Source of the DNA: Gonatopus flavifemur
Lineage: Eukaryota; Arthropoda; Insecta; Hymenoptera; Dryinidae
NCBI GenBank assembly: GCA_018340375.1
Contig: JAFFJZ010000001.1
Span: 56,412,001-56,476,000 of the forward strand
Reading direction: 5' to 3'
DNA length: 64,000 nt
A program made the position numbers and the translations under genes. Positions 1-11,306 of this stretch are shown here, one piece after another (position 1 is the stretch's first letter; every line of letters begins with the position of its first letter). The notes under the pieces were generated by a model. The model saw only the letters and a program-made list of their open reading frames with translations, did not search any database and was not told the DNA's origin.

Positions 1-299
1 GTATCTAAAAATCTGATATCAAACATTTGTCCTGTAGAATAAAAACGAAACTACATATGGAATTTGATCGATATTTCGTTGTGTACTTTTTTGGAATTGA
101 TTCATTGCATACTTTTTACTCTGAGCTTTCAAGAATCGTTCCACAGAATCATTTGACGAGACTCGATTTTTGAAATTTATATACATTCAAACGTGGTCTT
201 AGGATGGAATATAATCTGTATTCAGGACATTTCAACAATTGTATTTTTTTTTTCGGTGAGATTACGTGTCATTTAGCGAATGACACTATTATTGCGCAT

Positions 300-683
300 T
301 CTATGCAAAATCGCTTGTCCTCGGTGGTCGTTTTATGGATGTGAATGTGTGTACACGAGTACAGGGAAGAATAGGAAACGGAGTATTGGTGCGGATTTAA
401 TACACATGGCCTATTCATTCAAAGGCAGAGAGTTGTGTGTCGCTGTGCTGCTGTGCGCAGTGTTCAAAGAGCCATTACGAAAATGACCATTAAAATAAAT
501 TACTCTCATCGCACGATACGCTCGCGTTCAATAGAATGTCTTTTATATATATATATATATTCCCTTATGTACACAGAGTTTTGCAGTATCCCAACATCGA
601 TTGCGTTACGTTTTGTGTTGAACGCGTTCATCGAATACGCGACGCGGAAATGGTCGGATGGTACGAATCAATTTAGGTAAATA
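300..683 (+). promoter_or_regulatory. CpG-dense candidate 5' leader
   Basis: This stretch is clearly richer in CpG than most of the AT-rich window, especially 515-670, where words such as CGCGACGCGG occur. It runs straight into the ATG at 684. No TATA box is obvious. A pyrimidine/AGTG stretch near 455-470 could be an initiator, but this is only suggestive. Several short open frames overlap here and none looks conserved. Reading it as promoter or 5' UTR is inference from composition and position. RNA 5' ends would settle it. Confidence 0.25.
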
Positions 684-788
684 ATGGAAGGGAACGCGTT
701 GGATGAGCTAGGAGAGGGGAAACAGTTGAATTTTCAACATTCGAACAATGAAAACTTGGAAATTTCGGCCGATGAAAACTCTTTCATC
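684..788 (+). CDS. Candidate first coding exon, protein not recognised
   Basis: An ATG in good context (A at -3, G at +4) with an in-frame TAA two codons upstream opens 35 codons. They run, still open, exactly to a consensus splice donor, GTGAGTATC, at 789. The peptide begins MEGNALDELGEGKQLNF and ends ADENSFI. It is polar and acidic, rich in Asn, Glu and Asp, and has no signal peptide or membrane segment. The exon would end in phase 0. Without splicing the frame stops six codons later. I do not recognise the protein. The next exon was not found in the window, so a long first intron is implied if the call is right. Confidence 0.4.
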
Positions 789-3230
789 GTGAGTATCGTA
801 ACGCATTAACCGTTCGACATCCAAGGTTTCTATTTTAAATAGTCGGAAGAGGAGAAAATAGAACGATGCGGGACATCATGACTGGCCAGGGCATATGTAC
901 ATTGCCCGACCAAATTAAAAGAGGGAAGAAGCGATCCACTTGTGTCGTTTTTTTCGCATCGATCTTCGAATTTCAATGAGTTTTCTTGTATCAACATACG
1001 TGAATTGGAAAAAGAACGATAAAACGTCAGCTACGGTATTCGCGAGTGTAACGAAATATTGATTCGTTGTACGAGAATCGAGTACTTCTTCTTTCGCTTG
1101 CAATATTTCAAGTTTTTATTTTCAAATGAAAAATATTACAAACAGATGAAAATTTTGTTCCATCATTGATAGAATTATTTCATCAAACTTTTTGGATAAA
1201 TAAATAAATTAGACAGACTTTATCAGATTTACTGCAATAACAATCACCGATCCTGACACGTATCAAATTAAAAACAGAGAACTTAATTAAATTCTGTTTA
1301 AATAACATACACGATTTTTTTCATGCCGCTATTGGTTCACGCATGGAAAAATTCAACGTTATCACGTGCGCATTTTCAATATCCCACGTTCAGATTGAAT
1401 TTTGCATTGAACGCCACTCAGGCTTTTAATAATTGACACTTGTGTCGTAAAAAATATAGGTCAACCGGTAGTATCGTTTTGACGTTTAGCGTGGACACTC
1501 TGTATCCTTCCCTCATCCCACTTCGAAATATATGTCGATATTCCTCAACCCTCAAATTTCAAGCTTCACATCATTCATTTAGTATATCGTGACGTGTACC
1601 TTCGTTCACTTTATTTTAGTTTTATTGAAGCGTAAATACAATTGGACTGAGAAACATTCGGAACGACGTCTTTTCTTTTTTACACACACTCATCGTCAAC
1701 AAACGAGAATACACTCGACTATCTCTTGCAGAGTTACATGAGTTTTTTAGCCGTGGAATCATATCAGTTCGTTTTTAAGTTTTATAAATCACACCGCGAA
1801 ACATGAATTCGAATTTTGCGAATCAACTTGAAAAGGTTCAGTAAATTTAGCAATGGATCGTGCTCGATATCGCTCCATCGGATACGAATTCAATGTATCA
1901 TTTGTATTTCTGATTCTCCCTTTGACGAATTGACGAATCGCACGTATTTACTAAAAATTGTGGTCATTGAGGTAATCGGTATCGATTTGATCAGAAAAAA
2001 AAGCAATAGCTCGAATAGAGAGAACTGGAGGGGGAGGGGGGGGGGCGAGAGGGGACAAAGCTAGGATAGAATTGCAAGGAGAATCGATTAAAAATTCCAT
2101 TCGAAATCGCGCCTCGTACCATTATTTTCCCGTCGCCTCTTCTTCCTCTTGGTTGAATCGCTACCGCTACTCTCTTTCCTTGTTTCTCACCGCCGGCCCC
2201 ACGTGAATTGCGTAATTACGACGGCGCCTCATCCAGTTAGGTCCATTGCCTACCATTCACGGAAAAGGACGAAAAAAAAAGTACGAGGGGAAGGAAGAGA
2301 GAGAGAAAAACTCCTTTCGTTTTGTTTCCACCTTTTTTCTGCCATTATCAGAAGCTCAGTCGTTTATTAGCTTTGACAATTCGGTGAACGATCGCTCGTT
2401 AGAACACAAATTATATTCAAATTCGTCGTTTATTATCTTTCCCTTCTTCCCCGTCTCTCATATTTCCTCCCGCTTCTTTTGTCCGTGGATCGTCTATTTG
2501 AATTAATTCGAGCCATTTTCATCTATCCTTAACTAATAACACCGCGGTCGATCATGATTACTTTTTACCTTGTTTTTTTTTAGTGGCAAGCAAGAGGAAT
2601 TATTATTATTTTCTTTTTTCATCCCGTCGGTTTACTTTAATGGACACGGAACCATCGAAATTGGATTACGGTAGGTGAGTTTTACATTTGATCGATCCAA
2701 CAAGAATATTCGTGGATAATTTTTATGTACCGCAGCGTTGTATCGAAGGATGACTGGAATATTACAACAGGGCCGGCTTTGGTGAATTCTAAATTTCCAC
2801 AATTTGCATTCAGAGTAGAGGATCTTCTTTAGAAACCGCAAACGTGTATTTTGTGTTGAGATTTGTGAAAAGCATCGATCGTTGTAGATGACGTTGTTTC
2901 ATGGTTGTTTCGCTCTTCAACTCTCTTAGAAAGAAAGGAAGGCAGACAGACAAAAAGAATATGCAGCCATCTCCAACAGGCAATTTGATGCTGCAAATGA
3001 AAGATTTTGAAGGGAGAAGGAGGTGTAGCTAATATCTATCGATTTTTATACGATTATTCACAAACTGATAATAACTGGCTGCAAATATTGGTTCGAGTTT
3101 CTTATCAGAGTATCCGTACTTCATAAAATATGCGAGGAAAGGGATCCTCGTAATAATTGATTCCTTCCCTTTCATTAATTCATAAAACATCGTTTACAGC
3201 ACATGTTCGTAGATCGTTTGAAGAACATCC
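789..3230. other. Non-coding stretch, intron-like
   Basis: AT-rich DNA with frequent stops in all frames. There are short purine tracts at 2020-2050 and 2265-2310. A weak exon-like unit lies at about 2583-2674: a pyrimidine run and TTTAG acceptor, a short ATG frame from 2640 (MDTEPSKLDYG), then GTGAGT at 2675. No repeats with clear ends were seen. Confidence 0.4.
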
Positions 3231-3580
3231 TATGCAGGTATTGCCAAGACTGAAAAATCCTTAAGCTTGTCCCAAGGTTGGCACATGTGTCAGAAACAAA
3301 CCTCCGTGAAGAACAAATAGCCCAATATTGTTTCATGATTGTCCCGTTGTTCCCAATGGATAGTCAGTCATGGTACATTTCTTAATATTTTTGAAATGGT
3401 CCCTACATTTGGTACAAGCTTGGCAAAAGTGTAAAAATCGAGCATTCGTTGAGAACAATTGTGCCAATATTGCCCACATGAGTGGCACAATGTTTATGAA
3501 TATTGACTGAATTTTGAATTTACAATGGCTGAAGACTTGGGGATAACCATCGGGCCAGAGCTGGCCCGATCTTCCTGCCA
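3231..3580. repeat. Diverged TTGGGCCA-word repeat
   Basis: The left edge (GCAGGTATTGCCAAGACTG) resembles the inverted end of the element at 34429-35176 (CCCAGGCAAGTAATACCAAG). The interior repeats words such as GCCCAATATTG, TTGGTACAAGCTTGGCA and GGGCCAGAGCTGGCCC. It looks like an old, damaged copy of the same non-autonomous family. The ends are not exact and no target duplication can be read. Confidence 0.4.
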
Positions 3581-3899
3581 TATTTAATCATACACACGAG
3601 TTTTACACACCAAGCTAGATTTTATTGATCCAAGTAAGGATAGAACCTCACTCAATAGTAATAGGATACTTCATGATATTTCAGTAAAATGTTATTAGTT
3701 TAGTTTGAGCATAATTCAACAATAGAATCGAAATTGATTGGAATATTAAAGAACGCAAATTTTCCAATGATCATACAAGCTTGTCCCAGTCTTTTTACAT
3801 TTCTTCTATCGTTTTAGGGTAATTCATGTACGGTATTCTGAGGGAAAAAGTCATGAACTGAAGTATGGATCAATTACTTTTTTCATCCATATCTGCGAT

Positions 3900-4090
3900 C
3901 AAAGAAGCATTGGTTGATGCTTGGTAAATGAATTGCACCGGGCCCGGCAAAACCGCTGGCCCAAGCTCGTCCTGATCTTATCATTCCCAAGCCTGGGCCA
4001 TGTTTGGTAAATTGTTCAAGACAAGTCTCAGCAGGTCTTGTGCCAGGCTTGGTCCATCATTGGGCCATTGGTCAATGCACACATGGGATG
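3900..4090. repeat. Fragment of the TTGGGCCA-word repeat family
   Basis: The run holds many overlapping forms of one word: GGGCCCGGC, TGGCCCAAGC, AAGCCTGGGCC, CCAGGCTTGGTCC and TTGGGCCATTGG. The same vocabulary is seen at 3231-3580, 6460-6720 and 34429-35176. There are no terminal repeats, so this is a fragment or a diverged copy. Confidence 0.4.
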
Positions 4091-4447
4091 TGAAGAATTG
4101 AACTTGATAATAGTGAGCATCGGATTGAACAATCATACCTAACCATTTTTCACAATTTCATTCCGAAACTCATTCAAAAGAAGTGTATGTGTTTCTTTTT
4201 GTTGTAGATTGTAAGAGTACAGACATCTTGTCATTTTTTTCCAGCTCAATAATATCCCATCGAAGTTCATATTGGACATTTATTCATAGAAATAACCATT
4301 GTTTAAGTGAGGGAATTTGAATTTGAGGAAATAGTTTTACTCAAAATGACAGAACCCTCGATACATCAGGTGAAAAGTGTTTATTTGTTGGGTGGCCAAG
4401 ATTTGGAATCTTCGAATAAGGAAAATTAGTTACCTTTTGCAAGAAAA

Positions 4448-4646
4448 CACCCGGAAAAATGGTTTATTTGAATATGAACCTACTAGACATCTCATGGCAT
4501 CCAATAAAATTTTACTTGATTCAAGTAAAATCCAATTAAAACTGTACTGTATGAAATGTGGGGAGTTTTCATAGTGTGCAGTGAGTTCATACTTGAATAG
4601 AAATCAAGTCGATTCGAATAAATCCAAATATAAAATTTCCTCGGTG
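4448..4646. mobile_element. Small inverted-repeat element, AA target duplication
   Basis: The left end CACCCGGAAAAATGGTTTAT and the inverted right end CACCGAGGAAATTTTATAT pair imperfectly over about 20 bp. The element is 199 bp and non-coding, and is flanked by AA on both sides (4446-4447, 4647-4648). Subterminal ATTTGGATTTATTCG-type words occur in both arms. The ends resemble the CACGG-AAAA class that is common in this window. A 2-bp AA duplication in AT-rich DNA is weak evidence on its own. Confidence 0.5.
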
Positions 4647-5663
4647 AAGTTCTGTTGGGATTCCATTTTGTACTGAATTGATCTTATTTATTCAAGTGTT
4701 TCCCATCTCACTGATAAGGAAAAAGAATTAACTTGAAAAGATTTCTGGAGCTCATAAGATTTATATACTAGGAAATACTGTTCTTGATGAATAGATGAGT
4801 AAACATATCAGAAAAGCTCTACAGGCGCAATTTTTGTACCTATCTGATGAATTTGTTGATATCTTCTTGTTTCCAGACGGAGTCATGAATATGAATTATC
4901 AGATTTTGCCAATCCTGCACAGTGATTTTTTGACGAATTTTCACTTGTCCTTCGATTACTGAAATTTCACGGTAATTTTTGCAACAGAATTCTTTCAGTG
5001 TGCCCTTTCCAATTATTATTCCAAGCTAAAAAATCATCAATTGTTTCTCACAATCCATCCTAGTGGTTGAAATAAAAATCCGGAACAGATAGAAGGTGAT
5101 GGAATAGTGAGGGATCTCAGAGCGATCGATGACATTGCTGAAAAAGGTGTCACACTATTTCGAATTCAACAAACTGATCAAAAATAATGGAGGAGAAAAG
5201 CAAATATTGCTGCAGGCTGTTGAAGTCAACCGCAAATGATTCCCAAGCGAAAGAACGGAGAGAGCTCTCCTGACAAAAAGTGTAGAAACATCTAATTCAC
5301 AGGAATAAATTCAAATCTTTGTTGTTCTAAACTGATCGATACTAATTACACCTTATATTTTATCTTCGAACTCGTTCACGTGATAAATAGTTGTTCGAAT
5401 ACGACGATAGACAATGCGTGAGTTTGTGCCAAACTTGATTCAGAATGAACCATCATTGATTCTACAACACAAGCTTTGTATCGAGCCAAAGTTGCAGAAT
5501 CATTCACTGAAAAGATGATAGTTCTTACATGTCAAGATGCTGCATGGCATATTCTAAGGAAATGTAAGAACTAACCGAAACGTTGGATACTCTATTTATA
5601 AAAAAAAAAAAAAATGTGTGACAAGTATTTCTTGAATCATTTGATTCCACACAGCACTACAGT

Positions 5664-5736
5664 CCCAGAAGAATTCATGAAGAATTCCTATTGAATTGAT
5701 TGGGTTCTTTATGAATTCTTTGGGAATTCTTCTGGG
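5664..5736. repeat. 73-bp CCCAGAAGAATTC foldback
   Basis: Left arm CCCAGAAGAATTCATGAAGA and right arm ending GGGAATTCTTCTGGG form a near-perfect hairpin around a short AT-rich loop. The CCC...GGG termini match the class described at 34429 and 62579. A related but longer-stemmed hairpin with the word CAAGAGTTCTAAAAGAGTTC lies at 34651-34731, and a degraded one at 24436-24515. Confidence 0.5.
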
Positions 5737-5783
5737 ACATAAGATCTTATTTTTTCAAAATAAATATCATTACTGAACTCACT

Positions 5784-5998
5784 ATGTTGCGGAAGTTTGA
5801 ATCGTTTATTAAAACGAATTATCAATCGAGTAAAAAAATACTCTACCGATAAAGACCCAAAATCTTGTAGTACATTCTTTGAATTATGTTCCCAATTTTG
5901 AGCAGTTCACTCGAGAAGATGAACATCAATAATTCAATAGATTTTGTGAATTTGAATTTTGGTTTCGTTTTCATGAACGATTCAAACTTCAAGAACGT
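5784..5998. mobile_element. GAAGTTTGAATCG MITE, copy A
   Basis: The termini are ATGTTGCGGAAGTTTGAATC on the left and, inverted, ACGTTCTTGAAGTTTGAATC on the right. Length is 215 bp. Three other copies of almost the same length lie at 21969-22186, 40482-40699 and 53021-53236. The interior shares AAAGACCC-AATCTTG and GATTTTGTGA-TTTGAATTTT with the 40482 copy. It is non-coding and no clear target duplication is seen. It ends 12 bp before the next MITE. Confidence 0.7.
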
Positions 5999-6010
5999 GA
6001 ACTCACCATA

Positions 6011-6202
6011 GGGTAAGGTGGGGTAATATGCCAGTGGGGGTAAAATGCCACTAGGTTGATATTTCCCAAAATTACCACAGATGGTAGTCATATGTTCTTC
6101 TGAATCAGTAGACTGACTGCGTCAGAAGAACATATGACTACGCTATAACTGCCATCTGCGGTAATTTTGGAAAATATCACCCAAGTGGCATTTTACCCAC
6201 CC
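6011..6202. mobile_element. Foldback MITE, GGGTAAGGTGGGG...CCCACCC, TA flanks
   Basis: The arms carry GGGTAAAATGCCACT-like and AAATTACCGCAGATGGCAGT-like blocks in inverted order, folding into an almost complete hairpin of 192 bp around a GACTGACTG-type centre. TA lies directly outside both ends (6009-6010, 6203-6204). It is non-coding. TA duplication and foldback form suggest Tc1/mariner-type mobilisation, but no parent element is visible. Confidence 0.65.
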
Positions 6203-6459
6203 TAAAAGAAAAAAGAGTAAAACTCTTCACTGAAAATTGAGTAATTTTTGAAGAATCAACCGTTTTAACGTTTTCTTTTAGAACTATCCTTTTGGTAAGA
6301 ACTGGCGGTATAATATGCCCTGAGATGCTGTATGCTTCTTACAAGTACTCGAGAGGGAGGATAAACAAATCATTGTGGCAACGATAGCAACGATAACATT
6401 TTGGTATCCGTCCGACAATGATAAGAATTCTTTTTGTACCCTGATGCAATGTTATATGA

Positions 6460-6720
6460 TTGATCTCATACAGCAAACCCAGGCATGGAACTCCATTGCT
6501 GGCCGAGGTACAGTTCATCACTGGCTGACAAGGTATTCTAACATCAAAACCATCGAGGATAGCCCCCATCACTGGGCCAATCATCAAATCTATCATTGGT
6601 CGTTTATTTTTCGCTATTGCTGGACCTAAGTTATCATCCAGCAGTCGATCATTGATGGTTGCCATTACCGTACGATCAATTCTGGCTATGGCCCAGGCAT
6701 GAGCCATTATTGGACCGATC
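6460..6720. repeat. Repeat block with TGGCCCA/TTGGACC words
   Basis: This block repeats CACTGGGCCAATCATC, GCTGGCCGAGG, ATTGCTGGACC and GGCCCAGGCATGAGCCATTATTGG. It opens near ACCCAGGCATGG. It belongs by vocabulary to the TTGGGCCA family (3231, 3900, 34429). A 122-codon open frame on the - strand overlaps it, but its composition follows the repeated words and no protein family is recognisable, so it is not called as a gene. Confidence 0.35.
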
Positions 6721-8088
6721 GTTCCTTTTTACTTTTGAATGAAACTTAGTGATCTTTCACCACTGTTGATCAAATGATTGCCGGAATAATGTTATCATTT
6801 CAAACCTCATTCCAAGGTTCCGCCGACGTTTCTCAAAGCTGGACAAGCCCTGCGCCAACGGTGAATTTCTAAATGGGAAAGTGAGTTTTCATTCTATTCA
6901 AAGAATCGTCCAACAATCGGAAGATTTTTCCTATTTCTCGTTTTGAATAGCTCCGAACACTACTTTCCAGGTGAGAAACAGGAATCAAGTTCTCACAAAA
7001 TACTGGTCTGATCAAATGAAAAAGAATTCAACAATTCCAATTCATAATGAATCTGGTTCATTCTATGAAAAACTTTCTATACAACATTTATTCTCACATT
7101 CATTCATTAATCTCATGACTTAAAAATTCAAACTTTTTTCCTCGATTATCGAATTCAGGGCAATATCGTGAACTCTGTCCGAGAAAATTGAATAAAACAT
7201 GCCAGCTATTCATCTTCCCAGAATCGATTCTGTAACCTAATTACATGGAGCTTCGACGATAAATCTTCAAATCAGTTACAAACACAATAACGCAACCTGT
7301 TACATACCAGCGAATAAGTGGTGAAGCGGCACAAGAGCAGAGGAATGAACATTACGAATTGAAAATATCGAGTTTCAACTTGGAACGTTCGTTGATTTTC
7401 ATTGAACAAAATTAATGAATGTCATTATATTTTCATGATTTTGCAGATATTTTCAGGTCAAATTTTCATGAGAAATTGTTTTTTTGATTTGCAATTTTCT
7501 AAATCTCAATGAAATAATCGATGAAGTGACCCAAAATGAGCTGATTGTCAATTCCATTATTATTATATATAAATACTGTTTCTACGACATTCAAATAATA
7601 TTTTCATGGAATTATCTCCCATGAATAATAATCGCATCAGGGATGAATATCGAATACCGTGATTCGAATATTATATTATATAAAATAACGATCACTTCGA
7701 AAAATACTTAATCGAATGCACTGGTGAACGTGAAAAATATATCTGATAAATTCCGTTGTCTGGATAACCGATTGATATTTAATGTCGGAAACATTTTGAA
7801 AGATGAATTTTATTTTTCATGTATAACGGGTGTGTGTACGTATACACGGATAGGATATATGTTTCACGTGAGGTAGATAATGTATGAGATCAGATGAAGG
7901 ATGCTCGAGTAAAGAGCACTGTGCTTCTACCATGGCACGATGTAATTTACATCAATACATCAGCCCCGTACGAAGCCAAGTACACATAGCTGGATTTATG
8001 CGCAAATATAGTAGCGAGAGCGCACGTGTACAGACATTCGCTTATTGCACGCACTTGTTTTGTCAAAAATATACGTATTGTGCGCAAT
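6721..8088. other. Non-coding stretch
   Basis: AT-rich sequence with no convincing ORF, RNA gene or paired terminal repeat. A CpG-richer patch at about 7960-8085 precedes the candidate exon at 8089. Confidence 0.4.
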
Positions 8089-8185
8089 ATGGATCAAGAA
8101 AAAAAATATGAAAAGAAACTTCGCGAAGGAAGGGAAGGAGGAGAGATGCTTCAAGTTGCAGCGATTGTGTTGCAATGCCTGCATC
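8089..8185 (+). CDS. Weak candidate coding exon, purine-rich
   Basis: An ATG at 8089 opens MDQEKKYEKKLREGREGGEM and continues to LQVAAIVLQCLH, then meets GTAAGGAAAT, a reasonable donor, at 8186 (phase 1 end). A short CpG-enriched patch lies upstream. Against it, the reading frame is largely a purine run of the kind common in this window, and no partner exon was found. I do not recognise the peptide. Confidence 0.2.
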
Positions 8186-9548
8186 GTAAGGAAATTGAAC
8201 CTCGTAAAAGTGATCTATCATATCCGCATGGGTTCTCGTCTCGTATTTACTTCAGAGCGATTGGAACGAAATTTATTATTCACTATGTTTTTTCATGTGT
8301 ATCAGGTGAATTTGAGGGGTGAAAAAGATGAAGCGAGATCAAAATATATATTTCCTGATTTGGAGGTTGTGAATTTGAATTATGATACGATCTTGCTTAG
8401 TTTTTGTGAGGAGACGGATGAGCCGTGTCTTACCTGTTGTTACTTTTTCTACTGAAAAATGATTGTTTGAATTCATTGTATCAGGGAGTCCAAAGTGTAG
8501 GATTTTCATTCTTTGTTACACTTTTGTCATTTTCACACCGTTAAGTATCATTCTAACACTGTCTGGTGTTATTTCGACACCGATTTTTGGGTGGACTTGT
8601 ATAGAATCCACATTGTGTTAATTCTGACATCGCTTTTTTTACAGTGTAATCACAATTTTCAGATCTTGGTCTTCAGAACTCCAAAATTTCTACTTAAAAT
8701 TCAAAAATGATTGACATCCATCTTTCTCAATAACAAATCATTGGACAAAATCAATGAAATCGCTCTGAAAATTAGTGTTAAGTGGAGTTTTAGTGATTCT
8801 CAGTATTCTACACTGATTTGTATGCAGAGCGTGATAAACGCGAGTACTTTACATTATTAATTTTTTCAATTTTACAAACAAATCTCTTTTAAAAACTCAA
8901 CAGTCGTTCGGTATCGGAGATTCTCTTGAAATACGATTGAATTTATTCTCAAGAAATGTCCCTTAACGACTACATTCATTACAAAATGAATGAAACGTTG
9001 ACCGGAAAGGGAATAGAAGATGGAAGCGAAGGAGATTCGAGAAGTGATGTTCTTGCTAATAATGAATTCACAGTAAACAAGCTTTGTATCATATTGCTAT
9101 TATGAATTACCGATCTACACTTAATCTGTACTCGGAGAACTGCCAGCGCTCTTGGTCCTGTTCGTTCAAGTATTACCTCCCAATATCAACCTGGCTAGGC
9201 GTGGAGAGCACATTTTCTCTCTCTCGTTCGTTTCCATCCTTCGGACTGGAAACTTCACCAGTTAGCAGTTACCAATAATTATCCCCAGTTCTCTCCTTTC
9301 TCGAACCTGGAAATTATATACAGTTGTCCCGTGTCGAAGCTAAAGTTCGAGAGGCCTTCTCGGATGAAAACTTTGCTGAAAGAAAAAGTAGTGTACCAAC
9401 CACTTTGGAACTCACGTATCACGAAAGTAGCTATGACAACTGCTAAATCGCCACGATTGTGATTAAGGTTCGTGGACGTGGTGACCACGTCCATTCGATA
9501 CCAGATATTTTCTTCCCAAAAAATATTCTCCTTTTTTTTCTGACTGTA
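8186..9548. other. Non-coding stretch with one transposon-like end
   Basis: Mostly unique AT-rich DNA. A lone terminus of the CACTGTAAAAA class (TTTTTTTACAGTG then TA) sits near 8635-8650, but no left partner was identified. Words such as TTCGACACCG and TTCACACCGTTAAG suggest a decayed repeat at about 8505-8650. Confidence 0.35.
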
Positions 9549-9830
9549 CACGGAGAAAACGAATTTGTTGAAAAGTTCGATAATTTATCGAGGATCAGCG
9601 CCAGTCCTGTGACGGATAGAGTTGTTGAATTTACTTCTAAAAGTACCATGATCAGATGCAAGGATGGGCATTTTTGTACTCCCAGAGGATTTTCAATGAG
9701 GAATACTTTGGTCATCCCATGTGAAGACATATTTCACACAAAACAACGATTACTCCCGGCTGCCCATCCTCGATTAGATGTATTTTCACAAGAAATTATT
9801 CATCCTCGATAACGCATATTGTTTTCCGTA
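9549..9830. mobile_element. Possible decayed CACGGAGAAAA element
   Basis: The left end CACGGAGAAAACGAATTTG follows TA. A right end reading, inverted, TACGGAAAACAATATGCG lies 280 bp away. ATCGAGGAT words occur in inverted order inside both ends. The right terminus is not exact and the flanking dinucleotide does not match, so this is tentative. Confidence 0.3.
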
Positions 9831-11306
9831 CGGAATGTAAGAATGCTTGTAAAGTTGAATGAGAATCTACCAAAATTTCACTCGTGTGACTTATACGCGA
9901 TACTTCTTCAACGAAATGCTCAGAAATATCCTGACCATCATCTCTGCGAAGTTGACATCAACTCATTCTCAGAGTGGTGAAATTACATTGAAGATAAAAT
10001 CAGGAGAAAAAATATAGTGGGTCATCGAAGGAGAAAGGAAGAGAGAGAGAGGAAAAATGCAACTCGTTTGGCTGTAATCCAACAGTGCGGGAGAAAAAAA
10101 GAAAGGATTCTTGTCTCTCAAACTTTGTTACCAACCTCAAAAGAGAGAAAATGAGAAGATCAAAAGTAAGAAGAATGAGAGGACAGAAAGAAAAAGAAAT
10201 AACATGAATCACGTAAGATGAAAAGAACGGAGGAAGCCAAGAGAAAAAGATTTTCCTTGTTTGTCGTCGGAGAGACATACGTCGTCGTTCGATTATGACA
10301 CCGTGAAAAGCGATTTTGTAATGTCAAACGCTTGGTATCGGTTGTCGGTGTTCGAATGTTTACAAGTTCGTTGGAAACTCCATTTGTTCCATTTGTTCTG
10401 CTACTATAAATGATAATAACAGTCCATTCAAAAAGTCCGTAGAATGATACATAGATGGCGTTACTAGAATTTTTTCCATATTATTTTTATTTAGTACTAA
10501 CCTTCAAACGATACGTGTGTAATTTTGATAGCGATCCGACTATTGATTCGTGAGTTATAGCATTTCGTGTGAAGCAACTTTTGTTATTGAAAAAATAAAA
10601 ATGGAGAAAAATGAATTCCGAGTTTTGATAAAGCATTACTTTTTGATGAAAAGAAAAAATACAGTGGAAATCAAACAATGGCTTGATAAACATTATCCGG
10701 ACTCTGCTCCATCGAGACAAATGGTAGAGAAGTGGATTGCTGAATTCAAACATGGTCGTACCAGCGCAAATGATGCAGAACGCAGTGGACGCCCAAATGA
10801 GGCTGTTATTCCAAAAAACATATGTAAAAAAAATCCACAAATTAGTTATGAACGATCGCAAATTGAAAGAGCACGAGCTAGCTCAGAGGGTAGTGTTTTT
10901 ACCATTTTACACGAACATTTGGGTATGCGAAAGCTCTGTGCAAAGTGGGTGCCGCGTGAACTCACAGTCGACCAAAAACAACAACGAGTTGATGCTTCGG
11001 AAGAGTGTTTGGCGCTGTTAAACCGCAATAAAATCGAATTCTATCGTCGATATGTGATAATGGATAAACCATGGCTTCACCATTACACACCAAAATCCAA
11101 AAGACAGTCAGCTGAGTGGACAGCAGTCGACGAATCGAATTCAAAGCGAGCAAAGACGCAACAGTCGGCCGGTAAGGTGATGGCGTCTGTATTTTGGGAT
11201 GCGAAGGGAATAATATTCATCGACTATCTCCAAATCGATTGAAGGCTGAAATCGCAAAGAAACGGCTACATTTGGGAAAGAAAAAAGTGTTGTTTCACCA
11301 AGACAA

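Noticed and set aside
2583..2674. Possible exon with TTTAG acceptor, ATG at 2640 and GTGAGT donor
   Set aside because: Only 11 codons are open and the phase does not fit the exon at 684-788; pyrimidine runs and GTGAGT words are expected by chance in a window of this size.
6339..6707. 122-codon frame on the - strand
   Set aside because: It overlaps a repeat block with TGGCCCA words and has no recognisable motif.
8415..8460. CAG|GTAAGA on the - strand as a second ratchet site
   Set aside because: There is no pyrimidine tract before the CAG.
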